Below, in pieces: positions 35,954-46,786 of a stretch of DNA of 64,000 bases (within the stretch, counting starts at the first letter, position 1; each line of letters begins with the position of its first letter). Source of the DNA: Neisseria musculi (GTDB lineage Bacteria; Pseudomonadota; Gammaproteobacteria; Burkholderiales; Neisseriaceae). Under the pieces are notes generated by a model. It was given only the letters and a program-made list of their open reading frames with translations. It made no database searches and was not told where the DNA came from. Made by a program: the position numbers and the translations under genes. The DNA is taken from NCBI RefSeq assembly GCF_014297595.2, contig NZ_CP060414.2:186001-250000 (forward strand), given 5' to 3'.

Positions 35954-37654
35954 ATGATGAACAAAGACCAATTCGCCGACAACCACTTTATCCGCACCAT
36001 CATCGAAGACGACCTGCAAAGCGGCCGGCACAGCGCGGTGCACACCCGCTTTCCGCCCGAACCCAACGGCTATCTGCACATCGGCCACGCCAAATCCATC
36101 TGCCTGAATTTCGGTGTGGCTTATGTTTATGACGGCCTGTGCAACCTGCGTTTTGACGACACCAACCCCGAAAAAGAAAATCAGGAATACGTTGATTCGA
36201 TTAAAGAAGACGTGAGATGGCTGGGCTTTGAATGGGCAGGCAGGCCGCATTATGCCTCCGACTATTTCGACCAACTCTTCGATTATGCAGTCGGCCTGAT
36301 TAAAGAGGGAAAAGCCTATGTGGACGATTTGACCGCAGAAGAAATGCGCCAATACCGCGGCACGCTCACCGAGCCGGGCAGAAACAGCCCCCACCGCGAC
36401 CGCAGCATCGAAGAAAACCTTGATTTGTTTTACAAAATGCGCGATGGTGCCTTCCCCGACGGCAGCAAAACCCTGCGCCTGAAAATCGACATGGCCTCGG
36501 GCAACGTGAATATGCGCGACCCCGTGATATACCGCATCCGCCGCGCCCGCCACCACAACACCGGCGACAAATGGTGCATCTACCCGATGTACGACTACAC
36601 CCATGCCGTTTCCGATGCCATCGAAGGCATCACCCATTCACTGTGCACACTCGAATTCGAAGCCCACCGCCCGCTCTACGACTGGGTGCTCGACAATATT
36701 CCCGCGCCGCACCCGATCCGCCCGCGCCAATACGAATTTTCGCGCCTGGAGCTTTTATATTCCATCACCTCCAAGCGCAAACTCAGCCAGCTGGTTTCAG
36801 ACGGTCACGTTTCCGGCTGGGACGACCCGCGTATGCCCACCATATCCGGTATGCGCCGCAGGGGCTACCCCCCCGAAGGGCTGCGCCTGTTTGCCAAGCG
36901 CGCAGGCATTTCCAAATCAGAAAACACAGTCGATATGAGCATACTCGAAGGCGCAGTGCGCGAAGAATTGGAAAATTCCGCCCCGCGCCTGATGGCAGTG
37001 TTGGATCCGATTAAAGTAACACTCACCAATTTTTCAGACGGCCTCACCCAAAGCCGCAGCGCACCGTTCCACCCCAACCACCCCGAAATGGGGGAGCGGG
37101 AAGTTCCGATTTCGCAAACCGTCTATATCGAAGCCGGCGACTTCAGCGAAAACCCGCCCGCCGGCTGGCAGCGTCTGACTCCCGGCGGCGAAGTGCGCCT
37201 GCGCTACAGCTATGTGATCAAGTGCAACGAAGTCGTGAAAGACGAAAACGGCAACATCATCGAACTCAAATGCAGCATCGACCACAACACCTTGGGCAAA
37301 AAGCCCGAAGGCCGCAAAGTGAAAGGCGTGATTCACTGGGTTTCCGCCGAACACGCCGCCGAAATCAAAGTGCGCCTTTACGACCGCCTGTTTACCGTTG
37401 AACGCCCCGATGCCGTGCGCGGCGAAGACGGCAATTATCTGCCGTTTACCGATTTTCTCAACCCCGAATCGGCAAAAGAAACCACCGCCTACGCCGAAAC
37501 CGCCGCACTTGGCCTGCCTCCCGAAAGCCGCCGCCAATTTGAACGGCTGGGCTATTTCGTTACCGACCGCCGCGACCACCGCCCCGATGCCCCCGTGTTC
37601 AACCGCACCGTCAGCCTGAAAGACACCCGGCAGGAAAAACAGACCGATGGATAA
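35954..37654 (+). CDS. glnS: Glutaminyl-tRNA synthetase
   Basis: Class I synthetase that charges tRNA-Gln. 566 residues. Landmarks: [20 protein letters not shown] with the HIGH motif, [19 protein letters not shown], the long [20 protein letters not shown] segment, a KMSKS-like [11 protein letters not shown], and two C-terminal beta-barrel domains ([29 protein letters not shown]). Start MMNKDQF at 35954. An inverted DUS pair follows the stop. Confidence 0.97.
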   Translation: MMNKDQFADNHFIRTIIEDDLQSGRHSAVHTRFPPEPNGYLHIGHAKSICLNFGVAYVYDGLCNLRFDDTNPEKENQEYVDSIKEDVRWLGFEWAGRPHYASDYFDQLFDYAVGLIKEGKAYVDDLTAEEMRQYRGTLTEPGRNSPHRDRSIEENLDLFYKMRDGAFPDGSKTLRLKIDMASGNVNMRDPVIYRIRRARHHNTGDKWCIYPMYDYTHAVSDAIEGITHSLCTLEFEAHRPLYDWVLDNIPAPHPIRPRQYEFSRLELLYSITSKRKLSQLVSDGHVSGWDDPRMPTISGMRRRGYPPEGLRLFAKRAGISKSENTVDMSILEGAVREELENSAPRLMAVLDPIKVTLTNFSDGLTQSRSAPFHPNHPEMGEREVPISQTVYIEAGDFSENPPAGWQRLTPGGEVRLRYSYVIKCNEVVKDENGNIIELKCSIDHNTLGKKPEGRKVKGVIHWVSAEHAAEIKVRLYDRLFTVERPDAVRGEDGNYLPFTDFLNPESAKETTAYAETAALGLPPESRRQFERLGYFVTDRRDHRPDAPVFNRTVSLKDTRQEKQTDG

Positions 37655-37658
37655 ACAC

Positions 37659-37685
37659 AGGCCGTCTGAATGGTTTTCAGACGGC
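37659..37685. terminator. Inverted AG-DUS pair after glnS
   Basis: AGGCCGTCTGAA, four bases, TTCAGACGGCT; five bases after the glnS stop. Confidence 0.7.
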
Positions 37686-37689
37686 TTGC

Positions 37690-38036
37690 GGTCATCTATA
37701 TTAATGGAATATTTAGTAATAGGATATTTCAGTTAGGGTGGAAATATTTGTTTGATGCGGTTTTGATAGGCTGTTGTCCGGTTTTAGCTTGCCGCATCTG
37801 CGGTGGCTGTTGATTGTCGTGTAACGCTCGGAGGCGGGGACTGTGGAGTGTCAATATGTTTGACACTGCCTGCTGAATTCTCTAAAATCTGATTCCGACA
37901 AAAATTTTGTCGTTCTTTCTGCCGTATCGGCAATCGAATCCCTAAGTATCTTTGAAATTTCGGACGCTCCGTTGCTGTCTGGTTTTCCGTTCTTGCCCAT
38001 CATTAATACATTATTTCAATACATTATTTCTATTTT
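37690..38036 (+). promoter_or_regulatory. rho leader with two hairpins
   Basis: No gene is seen in these 350 bases. Two perfect inverted repeats are present: AGTGTCAA/TTGACACT at 37847-37867 and CGACAAAA/TTTTGTCG at 37896-37912, the latter followed by a T-rich stretch. A long structured leader suits rho, which in other bacteria is autoregulated by attenuation; that is an inference here. Confidence 0.4.
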
Positions 38037-39296
38037 ATGCACGTTTCCGAACTACAAACCCAACACATTTCCCGATTACTGGAAATGGCTGAACAGCATG
38101 GCATTGAAAATGCCAACCGTTTCCGCAAACAAGATTTGGTTTTTGCCATTGTGCGCCAGATGATGAAGCAGGGTGAATCGTTTACCTGCTCGGGTACGCT
38201 TGAAATTCTGCCAGACGGTTTCGGTTTTTTGCGCAGTGCCGACACTTCCTATCTGGCCGGCCCGGACGATATTTATGTGTCGCCCAGCCAAATCCGCCGC
38301 TTCAACCTGCACACCGGCGATACCATCGAAGGCAGTGTGCGTGTGCCTAAAGACAATGAGCGTTATTTTGCGCTGGTGCGTTTGGACAGCATCAACGGCG
38401 ATAATCCCGAGGTGTGCAAACACAAAATTCTGTTTGAAAACCTCACGCCGCTTTTTCCTACCACGCAGTTCAAACTGGAGCGCGACATCAAGGCCGAAGA
38501 GAATATCACCGGCCGCGCCGTTGATTTGGTTTCGCCGATAGGCTTCGGCCAGCGCGCGCTTTTGGTGGCACCGCCGAAAACCGGTAAAACCGTAATGCTG
38601 CAAAACATTGCGCATGCCGTTACGGCCAATTACCCCGAGGTGGAGCTGATTGTTCTGCTGATTGACGAGCGGCCGGAAGAAGTAACCGAAATGTCGCGCA
38701 GCGTGCGCGGCGAAGTGGTGGCTTCTACTTTTGACGAGCCGGCGCAGCGTCATGTGCAGGTGGCCGAAATGGTGATTGAAAAAGCCAAGCGCATGGTGGA
38801 ACACAAAAAAGATGTGGTGATTCTGCTGGATTCCATCACCCGGCTGGCGCGCGCCTACAACACCGTGGTGCCGGCTTCGGGCAAAATCCTCACCGGCGGC
38901 GTGGATGCCAATGCGCTGCACCGCCCGAAACGCTTTTTCGGCGCGGCGCGCAATGTGGAAGAGGGCGGCTCGCTCACCATTATCGCCACTGCGCTGGTGG
39001 ATACCGGCAGCCGCATGGACGATGTGATTTTCGAAGAGTTTAAAGGCACGGGCAATATGGAGCTCAATCTCGACCGCCGCATTGCCGAAAAACGTGTGTT
39101 CCCCGCCATCAACATCAACAGATCCGGCACGCGCCGCGAAGAGTTGCTGGTGCCCAACGACCAGCTTCAGCGTATGTGGCTGCTGCGCAAGTTTCTGCAC
39201 CCGATGGACGAAATCGAAGCCACCGAGTTTTTGGTGGGCAAGCTCAGAGATTCTAAAGACAACAATGAATTTTTTGAACTGATGCGCGGCAGATAA
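38037..39296 (+). CDS. rho: Transcription termination factor Rho
   Basis: Hexameric RNA helicase that ends transcription. 419 residues. N-terminal helical domain, then the cold-shock RNA-binding fold with [15 protein letters not shown] and [19 protein letters not shown]. The ATPase part has Walker [29 protein letters not shown], Walker [18 protein letters not shown], the Q-loop region [10 protein letters not shown] and the R-loop region [17 protein letters not shown]. Intact. An inverted DUS terminator follows. Confidence 0.98.
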   Translation: MHVSELQTQHISRLLEMAEQHGIENANRFRKQDLVFAIVRQMMKQGESFTCSGTLEILPDGFGFLRSADTSYLAGPDDIYVSPSQIRRFNLHTGDTIEGSVRVPKDNERYFALVRLDSINGDNPEVCKHKILFENLTPLFPTTQFKLERDIKAEENITGRAVDLVSPIGFGQRALLVAPPKTGKTVMLQNIAHAVTANYPEVELIVLLIDERPEEVTEMSRSVRGEVVASTFDEPAQRHVQVAEMVIEKAKRMVEHKKDVVILLDSITRLARAYNTVVPASGKILTGGVDANALHRPKRFFGAARNVEEGGSLTIIATALVDTGSRMDDVIFEEFKGTGNMELNLDRRIAEKRVFPAININRSGTRREELLVPNDQLQRMWLLRKFLHPMDEIEATEFLVGKLRDSKDNNEFFELMRGR

Positions 39297-39302
39297 CCAT
39301 AC

Positions 39303-39329
39303 AGGCCGTCTGAAAATTTCAGACGGCCT
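39303..39329. terminator. Inverted AG-DUS pair after rho
   Basis: AGGCCGTCTGAA, three bases, TTCAGACGGCCT, seven bases after the rho stop. Confidence 0.75.
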
Positions 39330-39354
39330 TCCGTCAACTAAGGCTTGAGGGCTT

Positions 39355-40713
39355 ATGCAGACAATGAACTGGCAGCAACTGCTTTCTACCCGGCGTTTCC
39401 GTTTGAAAGACGGCGAAATTGTGCCTACGGTAACGCCCTCCACCCAGGAAGGTGCCGACGCGCTGCGCACCGATTTCCACATCGATTACGACCGCGTGGT
39501 GTTTTCGGGCGCATTCCGCCGTTTGGGGCGCAAAACGCAGGTGCATCCGTTTGCCGAACACGACCACACCCACAACCGCCTTACCCACAGCGTGGAAGTG
39601 GCCAGTGTGGGACGCAGCTTGGGCAACCGGGTGGGCGTGATGATGCAGGCCGGCGGCTTTCTGCCGCAGGGCAACACCCCGGGCGATATCGGCGCAGTGG
39701 TGCAGGTGGCGTGTTTGGCGCATGATTTGGGCAACCCGCCGTTCGGCCATACCGGTGAAGACGCGCTGCGCGACTGGTTCCGCAATCCCGCCCACAACCA
39801 TTATCTCGAACCGTTGAGCGAAGCCCAGCGCAATGATGTGCAGACTTACGAAGGCAATGCCCACAGCCTGCGCATTTTGGCCAACCTGGAAATGTATCGC
39901 GGCAAGGGCGGTATGCGGCTCACGGCTGCCGCCATCGGCACATTGCTGAAATACCCGTGGACCACGCTAGAGCCCGCCGGCCGCAAAAAATTCAATATCT
40001 ACCAAACCGAGCTGCCTTTTATCCGCCGCGTGGCCGAAGAATTGGGACTAATCGGGCAGGGCGGCGACCGCTGGGCACGCCACCCCTTGTCTTATCTGAT
40101 GGAGGCGGCAGACGACATCTGCTACGCCCTGCTTGATTTGGAAGATGCGGTTGAAATCGGCCTGCTCGGCGATGCCGAAGTGGAAAGCATTTTGGCCGAG
40201 CTCACCTTCACCGAAACGGCGGGCGCATGGCAGGCGCAAAGCAGCCTGCAACGCTGCGCCATGTTGCGCGGCATGGCCATCGGGCGGGCGATTGAAGATG
40301 TGGCGCAAACCTTTATGACGCATCAGCACGATTTGCTCTCCAACCAATTTCAGGGCAGGGATCTGCTTGCTTTGTGCAGCCCCGAAGTGCAAAACACGCT
40401 CGAGAAAGCCAAAGAGCTGGCACGCACGCGCATTTTCCGCCACCAAAGCAAGCTGATGACTGAAATCGCGGCTTTTCCGTGTTTGGGTTTGATTCTCGAC
40501 CTGCTGGTTCCCGCCGCTTATGCGCTGGTTACTCAGAGGCAGGTGAGTGCGCGCCAGTCGCTGGCTTTGGAGCTGCTGAAAAACAGCGATCCGGTTACCC
40601 GTAACGACAGTCTTTATGAAGCCTATATGAAGATTCTCGATTTTGTCGGCGGCATGACCGACAACGCCGCTGCCAAAATGGCACGGGAAGTGTCGGGTAT
40701 CGGCATGGTGTAG
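39355..40713 (+). CDS. dgt: dGTP triphosphohydrolase (HD superfamily)
   Basis: Removes triphosphate from dGTP. 452 residues. The HD-domain metal ligands are seen in HDHTHNRLTHSVEVASVGRS and CLAHDLGNPPFGHTGEDALR, followed by NAHSLRILANLE and SYLMEAADDICYALLDLEDA. The N-terminus TDFHIDYDRVVFSGAFRRLG fits the family. Start ATG 39355 is 25 bases after the terminator. Dgt-like members differ in substrate range, so exact specificity is not certain. Confidence 0.92.
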   Translation: MQTMNWQQLLSTRRFRLKDGEIVPTVTPSTQEGADALRTDFHIDYDRVVFSGAFRRLGRKTQVHPFAEHDHTHNRLTHSVEVASVGRSLGNRVGVMMQAGGFLPQGNTPGDIGAVVQVACLAHDLGNPPFGHTGEDALRDWFRNPAHNHYLEPLSEAQRNDVQTYEGNAHSLRILANLEMYRGKGGMRLTAAAIGTLLKYPWTTLEPAGRKKFNIYQTELPFIRRVAEELGLIGQGGDRWARHPLSYLMEAADDICYALLDLEDAVEIGLLGDAEVESILAELTFTETAGAWQAQSSLQRCAMLRGMAIGRAIEDVAQTFMTHQHDLLSNQFQGRDLLALCSPEVQNTLEKAKELARTRIFRHQSKLMTEIAAFPCLGLILDLLVPAAYALVTQRQVSARQSLALELLKNSDPVTRNDSLYEAYMKILDFVGGMTDNAAAKMAREVSGIGMV

Positions 40714-40727
40714 TGGACAGGCATACA

Positions 40728-40816
40728 GATTGCGGTTGGTGCACGCAACACCGCCCGCGTCTGCAACCATCACAATCCGAACCTATCCACAAGCGGCCGG
40801 CGGTCGTCTGAAAAGC
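40728..40816 (+). repeat. Inverted repeat, left copy, flanking the Mop gene
   Basis: About 90 bases including GTGCACGCAACACCGCCCGC, CACAATCCGAACCTATCCAC and AAGCGGCCGGCGGTCGTCTG. The inverse of 41770-41862 matches with few differences and a short gap. The rest of 40817-41328 has no gene; it contains a degenerate dRS3-like CTCCCGCGCAGGCAGAATC at about 40855 and several DUS. Confidence 0.65.
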
Positions 40817-41328
40817 CGAAATGCCGCTACCGGCTCCGTAAGTCTGCTGCGCAGCTCCCGCGCAGGCAGAATCGGAATGAAAATACCGAATACCGGTTAA
40901 ACAAATCTTGAAATGCCGAACATTGGAATTTATGCCTGAGGGAAATTGCGGCAAACACACTTTTGGCGGTGTTTTTTTGAATGTTACACAAGTTTCAGCC
41001 TGTTAAAACCCGCTTCGGCCGTCTGAAACCATCCGCCCCGCCCTTGCCTGCTTGGAGTATCTGTTATGGCTTTAACAACCCGGCACTTGGTTGAAGCAGG
41101 GACAGGGGGTAGTTTCAGACGGCCTTGATGATTCTGCAAAAATTTCGGCCTGTATTGATAACAAACTGCCGTAGGGTCGGACTCATGTTGGAATCATGGC
41201 AGCCTTGCCTTGCTTTGTTGCAGCGGCTGCCGTCTTGCCTGTTTGGGCGGGTTGGTTGTTGCCGAACTGCGGTGGCCGGCTTGGCCGGCCGCCCGAAAAC
41301 ATAAGCCGAAGCCGGTTGGGCACAATAT

Positions 41329-41757
41329 TCAGGCCAACACGCCCAAAATCACGCTGTCGGCTTGGAATATGGCACTTGCCTTTTGGCCGGGATGCAGGTC
41401 GAGCTGCTCGGTGCTCTGCATGGTGATGCCCGCCGTAATCAGCGTGCCGCCGCCCGCATCCAATGTAACCACCGAGTTTGCCGCACCGCGTTCGATGCTG
41501 CTGATGACGCCGTTTAAGCGGTTGCGGGCGGAAAGTTTGATGTGTTCCAAATCGGTGGCGATAACGATGTGGGCGGATTTGACTAAAACAATCACGGGGC
41601 TGCCCACCGCCAGGCGCAGATTGTCGCAGCTTTCGCGGGTGATGGCGGCTGCCAGCTCCTGCCCGCCGGGCAGGGAGATGGTTACTTCGCTGTTTACAGC
41701 GTCTTGCCTGATGGTTTTCACGGTGCCGGCAAATTGGTTTCGGGCGCTGGTTTTCAT
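41329..41757 (-). CDS. Molybdate-binding protein with two Mop/TOBE domains
   Basis: 142 residues made of two related Mop (TOBE) domains. The first begins SARNQFAGTVKTIRQDAVNS, the second KLSARNRLNGVISSIERGAA; each is followed by VTISLPGG or VTLDAGGG and an ITRES/ITMQS segment. Di-Mop proteins store or buffer molybdate in the cytoplasm. The ATG follows AGGAAAACCACC. No molybdate transporter is adjacent. Confidence 0.88.
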   Translation of the reverse strand: MKTSARNQFAGTVKTIRQDAVNSEVTISLPGGQELAAAITRESCDNLRLAVGSPVIVLVKSAHIVIATDLEHIKLSARNRLNGVISSIERGAANSVVTLDAGGGTLITAGITMQSTEQLDLHPGQKASAIFQADSVILGVLA

Positions 41758-41769
41758 GGTGGTTTTCCT

Positions 41770-41862
41770 TTTTCAGACGGCCGCCGGCCGCTTGTGGATA
41801 GGTTCGGATTGTGGTGGTTGTATCCGTGGCGCGGGCGGTGTTGCGTGCAGCAACCGTAATCT
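41770..41862 (-). repeat. Inverted repeat, right copy, flanking the Mop gene
   Basis: The inverse partner of 40728-40816, starting at a TTCAGACGG half-DUS directly upstream of the Mop gene. The gene's promoter must lie inside or next to this repeat. Confidence 0.65.
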
Positions 41863-42828
41863 GTTGCCGTTTGACCGCTTCGCCGGGCAGGGTGGTAACG
41901 GGGCGGAATGGACGAAGCTGCTGTCGTCCAAGCTGCCGGTCAGACCGTGTTTATATCGGCAGACGCATATGTTGATACGGCCTTTCCCAACCGGCCGCAC
42001 ACCGTTTAGGGCTTTCAAGCGGGACACGGTCAAGCCGGGCTGTTGCCGTATTCTATAATAATCAGACGGGGCATGCGGTTGCTTTTGAGGCCGTCTGAAA
42101 GTTTGTTGGTCAGTCAAGCGGAGGCTGCGGCGGATACGGCTGCTTCAGACGGCCGGGCATCTGCCGCCGGCGAAGATGCGGAGCCGACCATAGATAAAGG
42201 CGATGATACCCAATCGATGCCTGGTGTCCAAACGTTTGTTCCGTGCGCAAAAGCAGATTGCGGCCAAGCTCCGCGTCAAATACTTCTGCCGCAGCGGGCC
42301 CTCCTGATTCCGGCATGGGCTGGCAGGCCGTTGCCGGCCGGCTTTTGCAAAAATACCTTAAGGCCGTCTGAAAGGCCTGAATACCGTTATTTCCGTGCCG
42401 GCAGAAAGCCAATGAATATTAATGAATATATTGAATGGTTGAAGCATTGGCGAAACCCATATTTAAGATGCGGAACGTTTGAACTCCCGCGCGCGGGCAA
42501 CGGCAAATCAACTCTCTGTGATGCTTTTGAATTTGGTAAAGGTCTCAAACAATGCAGAGCCGGCTCGGTTGCCGTTTTAGGCGGCCTGCAAAACCGATCT
42601 TTCCGCACCGGAGCGCGGCAACGCCGCACTGAAACGGAGCAGATCCATTATAACTGCTGCCCCGTGCTTGTTTCAGCGGATCGTCCGAATAAGGAGTTTT
42701 CAGACGGCCTGTTGCAGATTGGCGGTTGGAAACTATGGATTATTCCCGTGATTAATGATATTTTCGCCTTAGCTTTGCTGCAGTAGCGGCAGGGCACAAT
42801 GAGAAAAAATATTTCAGGAGAATCCGAT
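41863..42828. other. Intergenic region, no supported gene
   Basis: A 247-codon open frame (42043-42786) crosses this region, but it is punctuated by DUS copies (near 42089, 42146, 42361, 42698), has no ribosome site and lacks protein-like composition. It is treated as chance. ATG 42412 (MNINEYIEWLKHWRNP) looks slightly more protein-like and could be a gene scrap. Confidence 0.35.
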
Positions 42829-45003
42829 ATGGCATACAACTACACCCGCGCCGCCGGCTTGCAGGTGGACAACCATCTTTATCAGTTTGTCGAAGCAGTG
42901 CTGGCCAAACACCCGAATGTGGAATCCGCCGCATTCTGGCAGGGCTTCACCGATTTGGTGCGGCAGTTTGCCCCGCGCAACCGCGCCCTTTTGGAAAAGC
43001 GCGACCGCATTCAGGCCGAACTTGATGCCTGGCACAAGCAAAACCCCGGCCCTGTGCAGGACGAAGCGGCCTATCAGGCGTTTTTAAAAGACTTAGGCTA
43101 TCTGGCCGATGCCCCCGCGGCATTCAAAATCACCACCGCTCATGTTGATCGTGAGCTGGCAGAGCAGGCCGGCCCGCAACTGGTGGTGCCGATCAACAAC
43201 GCCCGCTATGCGCTCAATGCCGCCAATGCCCGCTGGGGCAGCCTTTATGATGCGCTTTACGGCACCGATGCCATCGAGCAGAGCAGCGATCTTGCGCCCG
43301 GCAAAGGCTACAATCCCAAGCGCGGCGATGCCGTGATTGCCTTTGCCCGCAAATTTCTCGACAACAGCATTCCGCTGGCGCAAGGCAGCCATCAAGACGT
43401 TACGGCCTACACCGTTTCCCAGGGCCGTCTGAAAGCCAGGCTGGACAACGGCAGCGAAAGCGGCCTGGCTTCGCCCGAATGTTTCACAGGCTACAACGGC
43501 AGCCCCGATGCGCCTGCTTCGCTGCTGTTTTTACACAACGGGCTGCATATCGATATCTTAATCGACAAAAACAGCCCCATCGGCAGCCAAGACCCGGCCG
43601 GCGTGAAAGACATCGTGCTCGAAGCAGCTTTGAGCACCATTATGGACTGCGAAGACTCGGTGGCCGCAGTCGATGGCGAAGACAAAACGCTGGTATACGC
43701 CAACTGGTTCGGCCTGATGGGCGGCACACTCACCGAAGAAGTGGAAAAAGGCGGCAAAACTTTCACCCGCAGCCTCAACCCCGACCGCGCCTACACCAAG
43801 CCGGACGGCAGCGGCAGCTTCACACTGCCCGGCCGCTCGCTTTTGTTTATCCGCAATGTCGGCCATCTGATGACTACCCCTGCCGTGCTCGATGAAGCGG
43901 GCAGCGAAATTCCCGAAGGCATCCTTGACGGCGTGATGACCGCGCTGATTGCCCCGTTTGATTTCCAGCGCAGCGAAAACAAAAACAGCCGCGCAGGCTC
44001 GGTGTATATCGTGAAGCCGAAAATGCACGGCCCCGAAGAAGTGGCGTTTGCCGATGAATTGTTTGCCGCCTTTGAAGATTTGGCCAAACTGCCGCGCAAT
44101 ACCCTGAAAATGGGCATTATGGACGAAGAACGCCGCACCTCTGCCAATCTCGCCGCCTGCATTGAGGCGGCCAAAGAGCGCGTGGTGTTTATCAACACGG
44201 GCTTTCTCGACCGCACCGGCGATGAAATGCACACCTCCATGCACGGCGGCGCGTTTATCCGCAAAGGCGATATGAAGTCGAGCAGATGGATTAACGCCTA
44301 TGAATTAAACAACGTGCAAACCGGCCTGCAATGCGGCCTGCCGGGCAAAGCGCAAATCGGCAAAGGCATGTGGGCGATGCCCGATTTGATGGCCGAAATG
44401 CTCAAACAGAAAATCAGCCACCCGAAATCCGGCGCCACCACCGCCTGGGTGCCGTCGCCCACCGCCGCCACCCTGCACGCCCTGCATTACCATCAGATAA
44501 ATGTGTTTGATGTGCAGAAAACGCTGCTCGCACAACCGCCGCACAACCATACCGATGATTTGCTCGCCATTCCGTTTGCCGCAGAACGCAACTGGTCTGC
44601 CGAAGATATCCGGCAGGAACTCGACAACAACTGCCAGGGCATACTCGGTTACGTGGTGCGCTGGGTGGAGCAGGGCGTAGGCTGCTCGAAAGTGCCCGAC
44701 ATCCACAACACAGGCCTGATGGAAGACCGCGCCACCCTGCGCATTTCCAGCCAGCACATCGCCAACTGGCTGCTGCACGGCGTAGTGAGCGAAACACAGG
44801 TGCGCGAAACGCTGGAACGCATGGCCGGCGTAGTGGACAAGCAAAACGAAGGCGATGCTGCCTACACGCCGATGGCCGGCCGTTTCGCCACTTCGCCCGC
44901 TTTTCTCGCTGCCTGCGATTTAATCTTTAAAGGCACCGAGCAGCCCAACGGTTACACCGAGCCGCTGCTGCACCACTGGCGGCGTGTCGCCAAAGCAGGC
45001 TGA
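42829..45003 (+). CDS. glcB: Malate synthase G
   Basis: Condenses glyoxylate with acetyl-CoA to malate. From ATG 42829 (after CAGGAGAATCCGAT) the product is 724 residues, the size of isoform G. Landmarks: [40 protein letters not shown] then [59 protein letters not shown] and the C-terminal [20 protein letters not shown]. Isocitrate lyase is not seen nearby, so it may serve glycolate-derived glyoxylate. Confidence 0.97.
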   Translation: MAYNYTRAAGLQVDNHLYQFVEAVLAKHPNVESAAFWQGFTDLVRQFAPRNRALLEKRDRIQAELDAWHKQNPGPVQDEAAYQAFLKDLGYLADAPAAFKITTAHVDRELAEQAGPQLVVPINNARYALNAANARWGSLYDALYGTDAIEQSSDLAPGKGYNPKRGDAVIAFARKFLDNSIPLAQGSHQDVTAYTVSQGRLKARLDNGSESGLASPECFTGYNGSPDAPASLLFLHNGLHIDILIDKNSPIGSQDPAGVKDIVLEAALSTIMDCEDSVAAVDGEDKTLVYANWFGLMGGTLTEEVEKGGKTFTRSLNPDRAYTKPDGSGSFTLPGRSLLFIRNVGHLMTTPAVLDEAGSEIPEGILDGVMTALIAPFDFQRSENKNSRAGSVYIVKPKMHGPEEVAFADELFAAFEDLAKLPRNTLKMGIMDEERRTSANLAACIEAAKERVVFINTGFLDRTGDEMHTSMHGGAFIRKGDMKSSRWINAYELNNVQTGLQCGLPGKAQIGKGMWAMPDLMAEMLKQKISHPKSGATTAWVPSPTAATLHALHYHQINVFDVQKTLLAQPPHNHTDDLLAIPFAAERNWSAEDIRQELDNNCQGILGYVVRWVEQGVGCSKVPDIHNTGLMEDRATLRISSQHIANWLLHGVVSETQVRETLERMAGVVDKQNEGDAAYTPMAGRFATSPAFLAACDLIFKGTEQPNGYTEPLLHHWRRVAKAG

Positions 45004-45031
45004 ATATAGCGCAATGCATTCTGATGCACAC

Positions 45032-45060
45032 AGGCCGTCTGAAAGCGTTTCAGACGGCCT
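45032..45060. terminator. Inverted AG-DUS pair after glcB
   Basis: AGGCCGTCTGAA, five bases, TTCAGACGGCCT. It lies between the convergent glcB and radA genes. Confidence 0.7.
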
Positions 45061-45227
45061 GTGTGCAGTTGGTTTTGCCTTGGGTTCTGTATGGTAGTTG
45101 TGATATTTTCTGACGTTCGTTAGCAGAAATGAAGCGGGTTTATTTATTATTGTATCGTTGTTTGAACGGTTGTGTGCAGAGATGGTTTGGCAGGTGTTTT
45201 CTGCATTTCCCGGTGCCCGGTTTATGT

Positions 45228-46607
45228 TTATTCTGCTGCATTTCGGCACACTTCCACCGCATCCTGCAAACCGGACACGCCGAAAATCTGCAGATTGGGA
45301 AACTCTTTGGGGTTGCGCGGCAGGTTGGCTTTGGGCACCACCGCGCGCTTGAAGCCGAGTTTTTCGGCTTCTTTGAGCCGCTCCTGCCCGCGCGCCACGG
45401 GGCGCACTTCGCCGCTTAAGCCGATTTCGCCGAAGGCCACCATTTTTTCGGGCAGAGGGCGGTTGCGGAAGCTGGAAAGCATGGCGAGGATAATTGCCAA
45501 GTCGGCGGCCGGCTCGTTGATTTTCACGCCGCCCACCGCGTTGAGAAACACGTCTTGGTCGAAGCAGGCGATGCCGGCGTGGCGGTTTAAGACGGCCAGC
45601 AGCATGGCGAGGCGGTTTTGCTCGAGGCCGACAGTGAGCCGCTTGGGCGTGAAGCCGTGGGCATCGTCCACCAGCGCCTGAATTTCCACCAGCAGCGGGC
45701 GGCTGCCCTCCTGCGTTACCAACACGCAAGAACCCGGCACATCATCACGGTAGCTGGCCAGAAAAATGGCCGAGGGGTTGGACACGCCTTTCAGGCCGTG
45801 TTCGGTCATGGCAAACACGCCCAATTCGTTGGCCGCGCCGAAGCGGTTTTTGATGGCGCGTATCATGCGGTAGTTAGAATGTTGGTCGCCCTCGAAATAC
45901 AGCACGGTATCGACCATATGCTCCAGCACGCGCGGGCCGGCGATGGCGCCGTCTTTGGTAACGTGGCCCACCAAAATCATAGCAATGCCCATCTGCTTGG
46001 CCATGCGGGTAAGCTGGGCGGCGCATTCGCGCACCTGCGACACCGAGCCCGGTGCAGAAGTGATTTGGTCGGAATACATGGTTTGAATCGAATCGATAAC
46101 GACAACGGCAGGTTCGTGCTGTTTTAAGGCCGTCTGAACCGCTTCCATGCGGATTTCGGCCAGCAGGTTCACGCCTTCGCTTTTCAAACCCAAACGCTGC
46201 GCGCGCAACGCAACCTGCTGCGCCGATTCTTCGCCCGACACATACAGCACCTTTCGGTTTTTCGCCATCACGGCCACAGTTTGCAGCAGCAGTGTCGATT
46301 TGCCGATGCCGGGGTCGCCGCCGAGCAGAATCACCGCCCCGCCAACTAGGCCGCCGCCGAGCACGCGGTCGAGTTCGCTCATGCCGGTAGGCGCGCGCGG
46401 CACTTCGATGGCGGTAACTTTTGACAAATCCTGCACCTGCGCGGTATCCGCCGCCCACGATTGGAAGCGCGCGTTTTTCGGCTCGGGCGCGGCGAGGCTT
46501 TCTTGCAGCGTGTTCCACTCGCCGCAATGCGGGCATCTGCCCTGCCATTTGGGCGCGGTGCCGCCGCATCCGCTGCATTGGTAAACGGTTTTCGGTGCTT
46601 TTGCCAT
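45228..46607 (-). CDS. radA: DNA repair protein RadA
   Basis: RadA processes recombination intermediates. 459 residues. N-terminal zinc finger CSGCGGTAPKWQGRCPHCGE, then a RecA-like ATPase with Walker A LGGDPGIGKSTLLLQ, Walker B VVVIDSIQTMYSDQ, the RadA-specific KNRFGAANELGVF, and a C-terminal Lon-protease-like domain (LAMLLAVLNRHAGIACFDQD, LSGEVRPVARGQERLKEAEK). Start ATG 46607. Confidence 0.97.
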   Translation of the reverse strand: MAKAPKTVYQCSGCGGTAPKWQGRCPHCGEWNTLQESLAAPEPKNARFQSWAADTAQVQDLSKVTAIEVPRAPTGMSELDRVLGGGLVGGAVILLGGDPGIGKSTLLLQTVAVMAKNRKVLYVSGEESAQQVALRAQRLGLKSEGVNLLAEIRMEAVQTALKQHEPAVVVIDSIQTMYSDQITSAPGSVSQVRECAAQLTRMAKQMGIAMILVGHVTKDGAIAGPRVLEHMVDTVLYFEGDQHSNYRMIRAIKNRFGAANELGVFAMTEHGLKGVSNPSAIFLASYRDDVPGSCVLVTQEGSRPLLVEIQALVDDAHGFTPKRLTVGLEQNRLAMLLAVLNRHAGIACFDQDVFLNAVGGVKINEPAADLAIILAMLSSFRNRPLPEKMVAFGEIGLSGEVRPVARGQERLKEAEKLGFKRAVVPKANLPRNPKEFPNLQIFGVSGLQDAVEVCRNAAE

Positions 46608-46786
46608 AAAGGTTCCTGCCGGATGGTAGAGGCCGTCTGAACGGCAGCGAAAAAACCGATTGTAAGCGCAAAACCGCGCCGGATATACCCTTAAGGGCTA
46701 AAAAATATCCGTATATCTTTATTTCAAACACACATAATATGCGGTTGTTATTATTTCAATAGAATAACGTTACCCGTGTTGAAACC

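Noticed and set aside
35753..36637. 294-codon open frame antisense to the start of glnS
   Set aside because: Covers the coding start of glnS in mirror frame and has no family features.
38076..39482. 468-codon open frame antisense to rho
   Set aside because: Same shadow effect; no protein-like motifs or ribosome site.
41210..42058. 282-codon frame overlapping the Mop gene
   Set aside because: Antisense to a well-supported Mop gene and runs through the inverted repeat.
42043..42786. 247-codon open frame before glcB
   Set aside because: Contains several uptake sequences, no start signal, and composition like translated intergenic DNA.
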